DNA from: Bradyrhizobium sp. 186
Lineage (GTDB): Bacteria; Pseudomonadota; Alphaproteobacteria; Rhizobiales; Xanthobacteraceae
Direction of reading: 5' to 3'
DNA: 64,000 nucleotides
Assembly (NCBI RefSeq): GCF_023101685.1
Contig: NZ_CP082164.1
Span: 868,001 to 932,000 of the forward strand
Part shown: positions 17,730 to 28,789 of the stretch, piece by piece
How positions within the stretch are numbered: the stretch's first letter is position 1
Layout: the number at the start of each line of letters is the position of its first letter
Position numbers and translations under genes: made by a program
Notes under the pieces: generated by a model
Databases searched by the model: none
Told to the model about the DNA's origin: nothing
What the model saw: the letters and a program-made list of their open reading frames with translations, nothing else

Positions 17730-19340
17730 GTGCCAGCCAATTTGTCCGCTCGTCTCTGTTCGCTTGTGCTCTCGTTGTTCCTGATCGCGTTCGCGCTGCC
17801 GGCCTTCGCCGGTCCGTTCGAGGATGCGGTCGCCAAATTCGCCAACGACGATTTTTCCGACACTGAGGAAGCGATCGGCGCGGTCGCGAGCAGCGGCAAT
17901 CCGTTAGCCTATCCCATCATCAGCGCGCTCCAGGACGGCCGTCTGATGGCCGATCCCGACAGCAAGAAAGTTTACGTCACCGGCGCCGACGGCAAGTCGA
18001 TCGACGCCGCGACCGGCCAGCCTGTCGCCAGCGTTCCCGACAGCGCGAGCGCGGTGCGTCTCAACAATCGTCTGCGCCGCAGCGTCGACGCCGCGGTCGG
18101 CGGTCTCACGCTTCAGTCGCCGGATATCGGAACGCGCCTGCAGGCTGCGCAATCCGTCTTCAAGTCGCATGAGGAGACGGCGCTCGATGCCGTCGAAAGC
18201 GCGCTCGCCAAGGAAACCAACAAGTCGGTCAAGACCGTGCTGGGCGAGGCGCGCGCGGCGATCCTGCTCTCCAAATCCGACGCCACCGAAGTGCAGAAGC
18301 TCGAGGCGGTCGCCACCATCAAAGCGCGCGCCGACCAGGAAGCGCTCGCTCTCCTCACCGGCATCGGCAGCGATCAGCCCGCCTCGGTAACGAACGCCGC
18401 TGCGAGCGCAATCGGCTCGATCCAGAGCTCGCTGGCAATCTGGTCCATGGTGCAGAATGCCTGGTACGGCCTCTCGCTCGGCTCGGTGCTGCTGCTCGCC
18501 GCGATCGGGCTCGCCATCACCTTCGGCGTGATGGGCGTCATCAACATGGCCCATGGCGAGATGGTGATGATCGGCGCCTACGTCACCTTTGTGGTGCAGG
18601 AGGTGATCCGCACCCGCTATCCCGGCCTGTTCGACTACTCGCTGCTGATCGCCGTGCCGCTCGCCTTCCTCGTCGCCGGCGCGCTCGGCGTCGTGATCGA
18701 GCGCAGCATCATCCGTTTTCTCTATGGCCGGCCGCTGGAGACGCTGCTTGCGACCTGGGGCCTGTCGCTGGTGTTGCAACAGGCGGTGCGCACCATGTTC
18801 GGCCCGACCAACCGCGAGGTCGGCAATCCCTCCTGGATGAGCGGCGCCTTCGAGCTCGGCCAGATCACCATCACCTATAACCGGCTCTGGATCCTCTGCT
18901 TCACGCTCGCCGTGTTCGCGATCCTGCTCGCGATGCTGCGCTACACCGCGCTGGGGCTCGAGATGCGCGCGGTGACGCAGAACCGCCGGATGGCGGCGTC
19001 GATGGGCATCGCCACCTCGCGCGTCGACGCGCTGACCTTCGGCCTCGGCTCGGGCATTGCCGGCATCGCCGGCGTGGCGCTGTCGCAGATCGACAATGTC
19101 AGCCCCAATCTCGGCCAGAGCTACATCATCGACAGCTTCATGGTCGTGGTGTTCGGCGGCGTCGGCAATCTCTGGGGCACGCTGGTCGGCGCCTTCACGC
19201 TCGGCATCGCCAACAAGTTCCTGGAGCCGGTCGCCGGCGCCGTGCTCGGCAAGATCGCCATCCTGGTTCTCATCATCCTGTTCATTCAAAAGCGCCCGCG
19301 CGGACTGTTCGCGCTCAAGGGCCGTGCGGTGGAAGCATGA
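17730..19340 (+). CDS. urtB: Urea ABC transporter permease UrtB
   Basis: A 536-aa inner-membrane permease of the LivH type. It has a signal sequence (1-27) and a roughly 200-residue non-membrane N-terminal domain typical of UrtB, then about eight transmembrane helices from residue 245 onward. The LivH-like loop GLEMRAVTQNRRMAASMGI is recognisable. The start is GTG at 17730. It overlaps urtC by 4 bp. Confidence 0.95.
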   Translation: MPANLSARLCSLVLSLFLIAFALPAFAGPFEDAVAKFANDDFSDTEEAIGAVASSGNPLAYPIISALQDGRLMADPDSKKVYVTGADGKSIDAATGQPVASVPDSASAVRLNNRLRRSVDAAVGGLTLQSPDIGTRLQAAQSVFKSHEETALDAVESALAKETNKSVKTVLGEARAAILLSKSDATEVQKLEAVATIKARADQEALALLTGIGSDQPASVTNAAASAIGSIQSSLAIWSMVQNAWYGLSLGSVLLLAAIGLAITFGVMGVINMAHGEMVMIGAYVTFVVQEVIRTRYPGLFDYSLLIAVPLAFLVAGALGVVIERSIIRFLYGRPLETLLATWGLSLVLQQAVRTMFGPTNREVGNPSWMSGAFELGQITITYNRLWILCFTLAVFAILLAMLRYTALGLEMRAVTQNRRMAASMGIATSRVDALTFGLGSGIAGIAGVALSQIDNVSPNLGQSYIIDSFMVVVFGGVGNLWGTLVGAFTLGIANKFLEPVAGAVLGKIAILVLIILFIQKRPRGLFALKGRAVEA

Positions 19341-20506
19341 CCCCTCACATGCTGACGCGATCGCTCGACCGCGGCGCAACGATCTTTCTCGCCGTCGTCG
19401 CGGCCTGCGGAATCCTGATCCCGCTTTCCAACCTGCTGCTGCCAGCTGGCTCGTTCCTGCAAGTGCCGACCTACCTCGTCGCGCTCTGGGGCAAATATGT
19501 CTGCTACGCGCTCCTCGCACTCTCGATCGACCTGATCTGGGGCTATTGCGGCATTCTCTCGCTCGGCCACGGCGCGTTCTTCGCGCTCGGCGGTTACGCT
19601 ATGGGCATGTACCTGATGCGGCAGATCGGCACCCGCGGCGTCTACGGCAATCCGGTCCTGCCGGACTTCATGGTGTTCCTGAATTATTCCAAGCTGCCCT
19701 GGTACTGGTACGGCTTCGACATGTTCTGGTTCGCGGCGCTGATGGTGCTGTTCGTGCCCGGCCTGCTCGCGTTCTGCTTCGGCTGGCTCGCCTTCCGCTC
19801 CCGCGTCACCGGCGTCTACCTGTCGATCATCACGCAGGCGATGACCTATGCGCTGCTGCTCACCTTCTTCCGCAACGATTTCGGCTTCGGCGGCAACAAC
19901 GGCCTGACCGACTTCAAGGATATCTGGGGCTTCAACGTGCAGGCGGAGGGTACCCGTGCCGCGCTGTTTGCCCTGAGCTGCCTGGCCTTGATCGTCGGCT
20001 TCCTGATCTGCCGGGCCATCGTCTCGTCCAAGCTCGGCAAGGTGCTGATCGCGGTGCGCGATGCGGAATCACGCACGCGCTTCCTTGGTTATCGTGTCGA
20101 ATCCTACAAGCTGTTCGTGTTCACGGTCTCTGCCTGCATGGCCGGCGTCGCCGGCGCGCTTTACGTGCCGCAGGTCGGTATCATCAATCCATCCGAATTC
20201 GCGCCGGGCAACTCGATCGAGGCGGTGATCTGGGTCGCGGTCGGCGGCCGCGGCACGCTGGTCGGCGCGGCGCTGGGTGCCGTCGTCGTCAACTACGCAA
20301 AAACGGTCTTCACCTCCGGCATGCTCGCGCCGTACTGGCTGTTCATGCTGGGTGCCATGTTCATCCTTGTGACGCTGCTGCTGCCAAAGGGTATCGTCGG
20401 CACCTTCAATGCCTGGTGGGAATCGTCGAAAGAAAAACGCTCCGCTGAGGCCACCGCGAGCGCGGCGGCCGAAGACGGCGTCACCGAACCGAAGTTGGCG
20501 GAGTAG
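19337..20506 (+). CDS. urtC: Urea ABC transporter permease UrtC
   Basis: A 389-aa LivM-type permease with about ten hydrophobic helices and the conserved cytoplasmic EAA-like loop KVLIAVRDAESRTRFLGYRV. It pairs with UrtB as the channel. The C-terminal 30 residues are charged. Its ATG overlaps the urtB stop (ATGA), indicating translational coupling; urtD starts 5 bp downstream. Confidence 0.95.
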   Translation: MTPHMLTRSLDRGATIFLAVVAACGILIPLSNLLLPAGSFLQVPTYLVALWGKYVCYALLALSIDLIWGYCGILSLGHGAFFALGGYAMGMYLMRQIGTRGVYGNPVLPDFMVFLNYSKLPWYWYGFDMFWFAALMVLFVPGLLAFCFGWLAFRSRVTGVYLSIITQAMTYALLLTFFRNDFGFGGNNGLTDFKDIWGFNVQAEGTRAALFALSCLALIVGFLICRAIVSSKLGKVLIAVRDAESRTRFLGYRVESYKLFVFTVSACMAGVAGALYVPQVGIINPSEFAPGNSIEAVIWVAVGGRGTLVGAALGAVVVNYAKTVFTSGMLAPYWLFMLGAMFILVTLLLPKGIVGTFNAWWESSKEKRSAEATASAAAEDGVTEPKLAE

Positions 20507-20511
20507 GCGCA

Positions 20512-21273
20512 ATGAACGTCATGGACACCCGCGCGACCTCTGCGATGCTCTATCTCGACGGCGTGCACGTCTCGTTCGACGGCTTCCATGCCATCAACAA
20601 CCTCTCGCTGACGCTCGCGCCCGGCGAGATGCGCGCCATCATCGGCCCGAACGGTGCCGGCAAGACCACGATGATGGACATCATCACCGGAAAGACCAAG
20701 CCCGACGAGGGCACGGTGCTGTTCGACGGCGTCACCGACCTGACGAGGCTGGACGAGACCCGCATCGCCGAGCTCGGTATCGGTCGCAAATTCCAGAAGC
20801 CGACCGTGTTCGAGAGCCAGACCGTGCAGGACAATCTCCTGCTCGCGCTCAATGTCGACCACAGCGTCAAGGGCACGCTGTTCTGGCGCGGCAGCAAGCC
20901 GGAGTCCGAGCGCATCGACAAGGTGCTGGAGACGATCCGCCTCACCGAGTCGCGCAACCGCCTCGCCGGCAGCCTCAGCCACGGTCAGAAGCAGTGGCTC
21001 GAGATCGGCATGCTCCTGGCGCAGGATCCAAAGCTCCTGCTGGTCGACGAGCCCGTCGCGGGCATGACCGACGTCGAGACGCATCTCACCGCCGAACTGC
21101 TCAAGGAAATCAACAAGACCCACACCGTGATGGTGGTCGAGCACGACATGACGTTCGTGCGCGAGCTCGGCGTCAAGGTCACCTGCCTGCACGAAGGTAC
21201 CGTGCTGGCGGAAGGCACCATCGACCAGGTCTCGTCCAACGACCGGGTCATCGAAGTGTATTTGGGACGCTGA
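20512..21273 (+). CDS. urtD: Urea ABC transporter ATP-binding protein UrtD
   Basis: A 253-aa LivG-type ATPase. Visible are Walker A (GPNGAGKTT), the signature-like LSHGQKQWLEIGM, Walker B (LLLVDEPVAGM) and the switch His (VVEHDM). The ABC signature has SHGQ in place of SGGQ, which is usual in UrtD. It energises urea import with UrtE. Confidence 0.95.
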   Translation: MNVMDTRATSAMLYLDGVHVSFDGFHAINNLSLTLAPGEMRAIIGPNGAGKTTMMDIITGKTKPDEGTVLFDGVTDLTRLDETRIAELGIGRKFQKPTVFESQTVQDNLLLALNVDHSVKGTLFWRGSKPESERIDKVLETIRLTESRNRLAGSLSHGQKQWLEIGMLLAQDPKLLLVDEPVAGMTDVETHLTAELLKEINKTHTVMVVEHDMTFVRELGVKVTCLHEGTVLAEGTIDQVSSNDRVIEVYLGR

Positions 21274-21276
21274 GCC

Positions 21277-21972
21277 ATGCTTGAGGTCAAGGACATCAAC
21301 CTGTTCTACGGCGCGGCGCAGGCGCTGCGCGGCGTCTCGATTTCGGCCGAGCCGGGCAAGGTCACCTGTGTGCTCGGGCGCAACGGTGTCGGCAAGACCT
21401 CGCTGCTCCGCGCCATGGTCGGGCAATATCCGATCTCATCGGGCGCAATCGTGTTCGACGGCAGCGACATCACCTCGCTCAGGCCTTACGAGCGGGCGCG
21501 AAAGGGCGTCGGCTTCGTGCCGCAGGGCCGCGAGATTTTTCCGCTCCTGACGGTCGAGGAGAACCTCAAGACCGGATTCGGTCCGCTCAAGCGCGAGGAC
21601 AGGCACATTCCGGACGACGTGTTCTCGCTGTTTCCGGTGCTGCAATCCATGCTCGGCCGGCGTGGCGGCGATCTTTCCGGCGGCCAGCAGCAACAGCTGG
21701 CGATCGGGCGCGCGCTGGTGATGCGGCCGAAGCTGCTGCTCCTCGACGAGCCGACCGAGGGCATCCAGCCCTCGATCATCAAGGACATCGGCCGCGCCAT
21801 CTCGTATCTGCGCAATCTGGGCAATATCGCCATCGTGCTGGTCGAACAATATCTCGACTTTGCCTGCGAACTCGGCGACAGTTTCGCCGTGATGGATCGC
21901 GGCGCGGTGAAATTCACCTGTGATCGCACCAATCTCGATCCCGGTGAGATCAGCCGCCAGATGGCGCTGTAA
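21277..21972 (+). CDS. urtE: Urea ABC transporter ATP-binding protein UrtE
   Basis: A 231-aa LivF-type ATPase with Walker A (GRNGVGKTS), signature LSGGQQQQLAIGRAL, Walker B (LLLLDEPTEGIQPS) and the UrtE-typical ending LVEQYLDFACELGDSFAVMDRG. It starts 3 bp after urtD. It is the last transporter gene; ureD follows after 36 bp, linking urea uptake directly to urea hydrolysis. Confidence 0.95.
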   Translation: MLEVKDINLFYGAAQALRGVSISAEPGKVTCVLGRNGVGKTSLLRAMVGQYPISSGAIVFDGSDITSLRPYERARKGVGFVPQGREIFPLLTVEENLKTGFGPLKREDRHIPDDVFSLFPVLQSMLGRRGGDLSGGQQQQLAIGRALVMRPKLLLLDEPTEGIQPSIIKDIGRAISYLRNLGNIAIVLVEQYLDFACELGDSFAVMDRGAVKFTCDRTNLDPGEISRQMAL

Positions 21973-22008
21973 GCCAGGAAATCCTGCCGCGACCGGCTGG
22001 GGAGGCGG

Positions 22009-22854
22009 ATGCGCAGCGAACTATCAGCCAATTCTGATGATTTGGAATCGTCAGTGTTCGAGGCCAATCGTGCCCGCGGCGTGGTGCGGTTCGACGTGCA
22101 CGCCCGCGACGGAGTGACGCGACGCGGCGTCTTGCATGAATCCGGCTCCCTGCGCGTGCGCTTTCCCTCGCCGGAAGACAAGGGTCTGTCCGGTGTGTTT
22201 GTCAACACGGCCGGCGGCGTCGCCGGCGGCGATCGCTTCGACATCGAGATCGCAGCGGCTGACGCGACGCGTCTGACGCTGACCACGGCAGCTGCGGAAA
22301 AGATCTATCGCGCGCCGGGGCAGGCGGCGCAGCTCAATATTGCATTGAAGGTCGGCGCAGGCGCGCATCTTTCCTGGCTGCCGCAAGAGACGATCCTGTT
22401 CGACCGGGCGCGCGTGCGGCGTCGCTTCGACATAGACCTCGATGCGACTGCCTCGCTCCTGCTCTGCGAGATCGTGGTGTTCGGACGCACCGCCATGGGC
22501 GAGCGGATGGAGCAGGGCGAGTTCGTCGACCGCTGGCGGCTGCGCCGTGGTGGCAAGCTGGTATTTGCCGAGACCGTCAGGCTCGACGGCAATATCGGCG
22601 CAAAACTCGCGCGATCCGCGGTCGCCAAAGGCGGAGCGGCGATCGGCACGGCCCTGATCGTGCCCGGCGATGAAGCGCTCATCGAGCGCATCCGGGAGGC
22701 ATCGGAGTCTTTCGCCGGCGAGGTTGGGATATCCGCCTGGAACGGCTTTGCAATGGCGCGGTTCTGTGCCCAAGATGCGGCCCGCTTGCGCGCCGACATG
22801 ATGGCCGTGCTGGCGCGCACCGGCGCGGCGCTGCCGCGGCTGTGGCTGAATTGA
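22009..22854 (+). CDS. ureD: Urease accessory protein UreD (UreH)
   Basis: A 281-aa UreD-family scaffold protein, recognisable from the N-terminal stretch VRFDVHARDGVTRRGVLHESGSLRVRFP, the VNTAGGVAGGDRF motif and LPQETILFDRAR. UreD binds apo-urease and recruits UreF and UreG for nickel delivery. The order urtE-ureD-ureA-ureB is typical of this clade. Confidence 0.95.
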   Translation: MRSELSANSDDLESSVFEANRARGVVRFDVHARDGVTRRGVLHESGSLRVRFPSPEDKGLSGVFVNTAGGVAGGDRFDIEIAAADATRLTLTTAAAEKIYRAPGQAAQLNIALKVGAGAHLSWLPQETILFDRARVRRRFDIDLDATASLLLCEIVVFGRTAMGERMEQGEFVDRWRLRRGGKLVFAETVRLDGNIGAKLARSAVAKGGAAIGTALIVPGDEALIERIREASESFAGEVGISAWNGFAMARFCAQDAARLRADMMAVLARTGAALPRLWLN

Positions 22855-22878
22855 TGATGTGAACGGAAGAGATTTCGC

Positions 22879-23181
22879 ATGAATCTGTCTCCCCGCGAAA
22901 AGGACAAGCTTCTGATTTCGATGGCGGCCATCGTGGCGCGGCGCCGGCTCGATCGCGGCGTCAAGCTCAACCATCCCGAGGCGATCGCTCTCATCTCCGA
23001 TTTCATTCTCGAAGGCGCGCGCGACGGCCGCACCGTCGTCGAGCTGATGCAGGCCGGCGCGCAGGTGCTCACCCGCGATCAGGTGATGCCCGGCATCCCC
23101 GAGATGATCCACGACATCCAGGTCGAGGCGACGTTTCCGGACGGCACGAAGCTCGTCACCGTGCACGAGCCGATCAGGTAG
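22879..23181 (+). CDS. ureA: Urease gamma subunit
   Basis: A complete 100-aa gamma subunit, [20 protein letters not shown] onwards, including the conserved [22 protein letters not shown] and VMPGIPEMI motifs. It forms the structural subunit of the (UreABC)3 enzyme that converts urea to ammonia and carbamate. It is separated from ureB by a palindromic intergenic element. Confidence 0.97.
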   Translation: MNLSPREKDKLLISMAAIVARRRLDRGVKLNHPEAIALISDFILEGARDGRTVVELMQAGAQVLTRDQVMPGIPEMIHDIQVEATFPDGTKLVTVHEPIR

Positions 23182-23190
23182 TTTGAATTC

Positions 23191-23302
23191 GTCATTCCGG
23201 GGCGCCCGAAGGGCGAACCCGGAATCCAGAGCTTGTTGATCGAGATTCTCAGATGCGCAATTGCGCATCATAGTTCAGCCCTGCGGGCTGCCCCGGAATG
23301 AC
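23191..23302. repeat. Palindromic intergenic element between ureA and ureB
   Basis: The outer arms GTCATTCCGGGGC and GCCCCGGAATGAC are perfect inverted copies; internal short palindromes (GATGCGCAATTGCGCATC) add further stems. The same outer motif recurs at 58104-58184, so this is a dispersed family within the window. The transcript would form a large cruciform structure inside the urease mRNA. Confidence 0.8.
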
Positions 23303-23310
23303 AGAGGAAG

Positions 23311-23622
23311 ATGAACATGATCCCCGGCGAACTCTTCATCCAGGACGGCGAGATCGAGCTCAATGCCGGCCGCAAGACCGTGACGCTGACGGTCGCCAAC
23401 ACCGGTGACCGCCCGATCCAGGTCGGCTCGCACTACCACTTCTTTGAAACCAATCCGGCCCTGAAATTCGATCGCAAGAAATCCCGCGGCATGCGGCTCG
23501 ACATCGCCGCCGGCACCGCCGTCCGCTTCGAACCCGGCCAGACCCGCGACGTCCAGCTTGTCGCGGTCGCCGGCAAGAAGACCATCTACGGCTTCCGCGG
23601 CGACGTGATGGGGAAGCTGTGA
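23311..23622 (+). CDS. ureB: Urease beta subunit
   Basis: A 103-aa beta subunit with the canonical start region [19 protein letters not shown] and motifs [19 protein letters not shown] and [11 protein letters not shown]. The family normally begins at the second Met (23317); the ATG at 23311 adds two residues. It is followed by 290 bp without a conserved gene before the MESH1-like gene. Confidence 0.96.
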   Translation: MNMIPGELFIQDGEIELNAGRKTVTLTVANTGDRPIQVGSHYHFFETNPALKFDRKKSRGMRLDIAAGTAVRFEPGQTRDVQLVAVAGKKTIYGFRGDVMGKL

Positions 23623-23683
23623 TCGGACGCTGGGGCGAAGGGGGAAAGCCGTGATCCACAGTGAGGTGAGCACGACTATCTCG

Positions 23684-23870
23684 CTCCCTCCCCCCTTGCG
23701 GGGGAGGGTTGGGGAGGGGGGTGAGCCCCGGGCTCCGTCACCAATGATGCGGCATGCTCGTGCAATCGAACTGTACGATGATGTTACAGAGAGTGCGGTC
23801 CTCACGATGCGTCTCACGGCGGAGCCCGGAGCCCCCCCCTCCCTGCCCCTCCCCCGCAAGGGGGGAGGGA
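23684..23870. repeat. GC-rich inverted repeat pair between ureB and the HD gene
   Basis: CTCCCTCCCCCCTTGCGGGG-type sequence at 23684-23723 is inverted at 23831-23870. A second pair of the same element is at 46339-46489. Such elements are frequent in Bradyrhizobium and relatives, and when translated give the spurious peptide [13 protein letters not shown]. The small frame across it (23651-23911) is therefore not counted as a gene. Confidence 0.85.
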
Positions 23871-23914
23871 ATGGAGAGCGTGGCGCGTGCGATGGCGTTG
23901 GGGAGACGTAAGGC

Positions 23915-24454
23915 ATGCTCCCCGCCATCCGTCTCATCTCCAAAGCTGCCGAGCTGGCTGCGCGCCGGCATAATGGCATGGCGCGCAAGGGGCGGGGGAA
24001 CGAGCCTTACATCAACCATCTGGCCGAGGTCGCGAACCTGCTTGCTGCCGCGACCGAAGGTGCCGATGCCGAGCTGGTCGCGGCCGGCTGGCTGCACGAT
24101 GCGATCGAGGACACCGAGACCACTCGCGAGGAGCTCGCGAAAAAATTCTCCGAACGTGTCGCGTCGCTCGTCGTCGAATGCACCGACGACATGAGCTTGC
24201 CGAAGGCCGAGCGGCGACGACGGCAAGTGATCGATGCGCCGAAAAAATCGGCGAGCGCCAAGCTCATCAAGATCGCCGACAAGATCAGCAACATCGGCGC
24301 GCGCATTCATTCCGATCCGAGCGCCGATGAGCGCGACGATCTCATGGACTACACCGGCTGGGCCGAGCAGGTGGTCGCCGGTTGCCGCGGTGGCAACGTC
24401 TGGCTCGATACGACATTCGATAACATGGTGCGAACGGCGAGGGCTTCGCTGTGA
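23915..24454 (+). CDS. MESH1-type small HD-domain phosphohydrolase (putative alarmone hydrolase)
   Basis: A 179-aa single-domain HD hydrolase. The metal and catalytic residues expected for MESH1/SpoT-type hydrolases are all present: His35 (in [10 protein letters not shown]), His61-Asp62 ([10 protein letters not shown]), Glu65-Asp66, Asp122 and Asn126 (IADKISNI). It aligns over its full length with MESH1 as I recall it, including [12 protein letters not shown] and the WAEQVV segment, with almost the same numbering. Members degrade (p)ppGpp, and animal MESH1 also acts on NADPH. It has no synthetase or regulatory domain. It sits in frame with the urease operon, 37 bp before ureC. The reaction is inferred from family. 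Confidence 0.85.
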   Translation: MLPAIRLISKAAELAARRHNGMARKGRGNEPYINHLAEVANLLAAATEGADAELVAAGWLHDAIEDTETTREELAKKFSERVASLVVECTDDMSLPKAERRRRQVIDAPKKSASAKLIKIADKISNIGARIHSDPSADERDDLMDYTGWAEQVVAGCRGGNVWLDTTFDNMVRTARASL

Positions 24455-24491
24455 GCGCGAACCAAACATTCAAACGCAAACGGGGCTTGTG

Positions 24492-26207
<1,716 letters not shown>

Positions 26208-26332
26208 ATAGCGCCTCAACACATGTCCCCGGCCTTGCGCCCGGGGGGCGGATTTTACGGTGTTGCGTTCGATCCCACCTGGTCTAATGTCCCGCCCGGT
26301 ACGAACCCAGAAGAAAAGCCGGGAGGATTTTT

Positions 26333-26632
26333 GTGATCTACGTTGTCGCCACCTTGACCATCAAGCCTGAAACACGCGCTGAATTCATTGCAGCCGCCAC
26401 CGCCTGCATCAAGGAGACCCGGAAAGAACCCGGCAACATCGCCTATGATCTGCATGAGAGCGTCACCGACCCCACCAGGATGGTGTTCGTCGAGCAGTGG
26501 GAAAATGCCGAAGCGCTGGTGCCGCATCGTGGCATGGAGCACATGAAGACGTTCGGCCGCGTGGCGGTGAAGTGCTTCACGGCACCGCCGAAGATCGAAG
26601 TGATCACGCCCGAGAAGGTGGAGACACGGTAA
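26333..26632 (+). CDS. Antibiotic biosynthesis monooxygenase (ABM) domain protein
   Basis: A 99-aa ferredoxin-like single-domain protein of the ABM/YgiN type, with the usual ATLTIKPETRAEFIAA start, NIAYDLHESV strand, FVEQWEN and the PHRGMEHMKTF helix. Relatives are cofactor-free monooxygenases acting on quinones or aromatic compounds, or small heme-binding proteins. The substrate is unknown. The start is GTG at 26333 with GGGAGGA seven bases before it. It lies between ureC and ureE. Confidence 0.85.
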   Translation: MIYVVATLTIKPETRAEFIAAATACIKETRKEPGNIAYDLHESVTDPTRMVFVEQWENAEALVPHRGMEHMKTFGRVAVKCFTAPPKIEVITPEKVETR

Positions 26633-26647
26633 CAGGATGACAGCAGC

Positions 26648-27295
26648 GTGATCCGGGCGACGCAGGTCAGGGGACAGCACCGCTTCACGGAAGCGGCAGC
26701 GGATACCGTCGTGCTCGATTTCGACGATCGGCACCGGCGTCGGATGGCAATGACGGGGACGCGGGGCCTCGAGTTTCTGCTCGACCTGGAACACGCCGTC
26801 GCCTTGCGCGGCGGCGATGCGCTGGTGCTGGAGGATGGCCGGCTGGTCGAAGTGGTTGCGGCACCCGAGCCGCTGCTCGAGATCCGCGGCCACGATCCGC
26901 ACCACCTCATCCGCGTCGGCTGGCATCTCGGCAACCGCCATCTGCCGACGCAGATCATGGCCAAGAGCCTGCGCATCCGCCGCGACCACGTCATCGAGGC
27001 GATGGTGAAGGGGCTCGGCGCGCGCGTGATCGAGATCGAGGCGCCGTTCGATCCCGAGGGCGGCGCCTATGCCGATGCCGGTCATGCGCAGGGACACGAC
27101 GAGCATGCGCATCACGCTCACGGGCATGATCATCACGATCACGGCCACCATGACCATGATCATCACGGCCACGACCATCAGCATCATGATCATGCCGCGC
27201 ACGACCATGGCCATGGGCACGATCATCACCACGACGAGCATTGCGACCATCCCGACCATCACCACGGCCACGGCCATGCTCATGACCACAAATGA
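26648..27295 (+). CDS. ureE: Urease accessory nickel metallochaperone UreE with long His-rich tail
   Basis: A 215-aa UreE. The peptide-binding domain (1-70) and metal-binding domain (75-140) are typical, with the conserved [12 protein letters not shown]. From about residue 145 the protein is a polyhistidine tail containing more than 30 His plus Asp and one Cys (EHCDHP). His-rich UreE tails bind several Ni(II) ions and serve as nickel stores. The start is GTG at 26648. The 3' end overlaps ureF. Confidence 0.95.
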   Translation: MIRATQVRGQHRFTEAAADTVVLDFDDRHRRRMAMTGTRGLEFLLDLEHAVALRGGDALVLEDGRLVEVVAAPEPLLEIRGHDPHHLIRVGWHLGNRHLPTQIMAKSLRIRRDHVIEAMVKGLGARVIEIEAPFDPEGGAYADAGHAQGHDEHAHHAHGHDHHDHGHHDHDHHGHDHQHHDHAAHDHGHGHDHHHDEHCDHPDHHHGHGHAHDHK

Positions 27296-28004
27296 GCCGG
27301 TCAATACCGGTCACCTTGCCGAGCACGAGGCGGCGGCGCTGTACCGGTTGATGACTTGGCTGTCCCCGGCATTCCCTGTCGGTGGCTTCTCCTACTCGAG
27401 CGGCATCGAATGGGCAGTCGAGGCGGGCGACATCGTCGACATCGCGACACTCGCCGATTGGTTGGACGCGATGCTCGGCGACGGCTCCGGCTTTTGCGAC
27501 GCAACGTTTCTGGTCCATGCCTATCGGGCCGCCGAGGCGGGCGAGGACGTTTCCTTGCGCGATATCGCCGAACTTGCCGCAGCCTTCGTGCCCTCGCGCG
27601 AGCGGCAGCTCGAGACGACCTCGCAGGGCCGCGCCTTTATCGACATCGCCCGCGCGGCATGGGATGCCGACGGGCTGGATGCCATGGTCGCGGCATGCAG
27701 CACGCCACTGATTTATCCCGTCGCCGTCGGCGTGGTCGCCGCGCTGCATGGCGTCCCGCTGGCGCCGACGCTGCACGCCTTCCTGCATGCGCTGGTCTCG
27801 AACTGGATATCGGTGGCAAGCCGCCTCATTCCGCTCGGCCAGACCGACAGCCAACGCGTTCTGGTGATGCTGGAAGCTGCCGTCGCCGCGACCGCAAATC
27901 GTGCGCTGGGTGCGACATTGGACGATCTCGGCAGCGCGACGTTCCGCGCCGATCTCGCCAGCCTGCGTCACGAGACGCAGTATACGCGGCTGTTCAGGTC
28001 ATGA
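27282..28004 (+). CDS. ureF: Urease accessory protein UreF
   Basis: A 240-aa all-helical UreF with the family hallmarks [26 protein letters not shown], the GRAF segment and [14 protein letters not shown]. UreF acts with UreD and gates UreG GTPase activity. The ATG at 27282 overlaps the end of ureE by 14 bp. The long open extension upstream is the shifted-frame reading of the His-rich ureE tail and is not real. Confidence 0.94.
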   Translation: MTTNEPVNTGHLAEHEAAALYRLMTWLSPAFPVGGFSYSSGIEWAVEAGDIVDIATLADWLDAMLGDGSGFCDATFLVHAYRAAEAGEDVSLRDIAELAAAFVPSRERQLETTSQGRAFIDIARAAWDADGLDAMVAACSTPLIYPVAVGVVAALHGVPLAPTLHAFLHALVSNWISVASRLIPLGQTDSQRVLVMLEAAVAATANRALGATLDDLGSATFRADLASLRHETQYTRLFRS

Positions 28005-28023
28005 GCGAGCGGCATCCTCCACT

Positions 28024-28145
28024 GTCGTCCTGGCGAAAGCCAGGACCCATAACCACAAATGCGTGTGGTTATGCAGGGAAGTGGCTCCGGCTTGCCGTAA
28101 CAACTGAGGTCGGTGGTAATGGGTCCTGGCTTTCGCCAGGACGAC
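28024..28145. repeat. 27-bp perfect inverted repeat element between ureF and ureG
   Basis: Arms at 28024-28050 and 28119-28145 (GTCGTCCTGGCGAAAGCCAG and its complement) are perfect over 27 bp. The arms themselves contain a smaller palindrome. Related copies are at 36771-36891 and 39252-39296. Confidence 0.85.
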
Positions 28146-28165
28146 GATAGGAAAGAGCAAGCCCT

Positions 28166-28789
28166 ATGTCGAAATCTCACGGCCCGTTGCGTGTCGGCAT
28201 TGGCGGCCCGGTCGGATCGGGCAAGACCGCGCTGATGGACCTGCTCTGCAAGACCATGCGCGAGCGCTACGACATCGCCGCGATCACCAACGATATCTAC
28301 ACCAAATGGGATGCGGAATTCCTGGTGCGCTCGGGCTCGCTGACGGCCGACCGCATCGCCGGGGTCGAGACGGGCGGCTGTCCGCACACCGCGATCCGCG
28401 AGGACGCCTCGATGAATCTCGCGGCGGTGGCGGACATGCGCGCGAAGTTTCCCGGGCTGGACCTCGTTCTAATCGAATCCGGTGGCGACAATCTGGCTGC
28501 CACTTTTTCCCCGGAGCTGGCCGACCTCACCATCTACGTCATCGACGTGGCTGCTGGCGACAAGATCCCGTCCAAGGGCGGCCCCGGCATCACCCGGTCC
28601 GACCTACTGGTCATCAACAAGATCGACCTCGCGCCCCATGTCGGCGCCTCCCTGGAGAAGATGGAGACGGACGCCAAGCGGATGCGCGGCGAGCGCCCCT
28701 TTGTCATGACCAACCTCAAGAAGAGCGAGGGGCTCGACCGCATCGTCGGATTCATCGAGGCCAAAGGCGGATTGGAACGGGCGAGCTGA
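28166..28789 (+). CDS. ureG: Urease accessory GTPase UreG
   Basis: A 207-aa SIMIBI GTPase. The P-loop [11 protein letters not shown] is near residue 12; [15 protein letters not shown] carries the Cys-Pro-His nickel site, LIESGGDNL and [12 protein letters not shown] follow. UreG hydrolyses GTP to load nickel into urease. It is the last recognisable gene of the urea operon and is separated from ureF by a palindromic element. Confidence 0.97.
   Translation: MSKSHGPLRVGIGGPVGSGKTALMDLLCKTMRERYDIAAITNDIYTKWDAEFLVRSGSLTADRIAGVETGGCPHTAIREDASMNLAAVADMRAKFPGLDLVLIESGGDNLAATFSPELADLTIYVIDVAAGDKIPSKGGPGITRSDLLVINKIDLAPHVGASLEKMETDAKRMRGERPFVMTNLKKSEGLDRIVGFIEAKGGLERAS

Noticed and set aside
17904..19520. 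538-aa reverse frame opposite urtB
   Set aside because: Antisense shadow with His/Arg/Asp-rich composition and no recognisable domain.
23651..23911. 86-aa frame between ureB and the HD gene
   Set aside because: Made of the GC-rich palindromic element (LPPPLRGR peptide typical of such repeats); no conserved sequence.
24234..24491. 86-codon upstream extension of the ureC frame
   Set aside because: It overlaps the MESH1-like gene in another frame; the family start is at 24492.
27069..27281. Upstream extension of the ureF frame (Met/Thr/Ile-rich)
   Set aside because: It is the shifted-frame translation of the CAT/CAC repeats that encode the UreE His tail.
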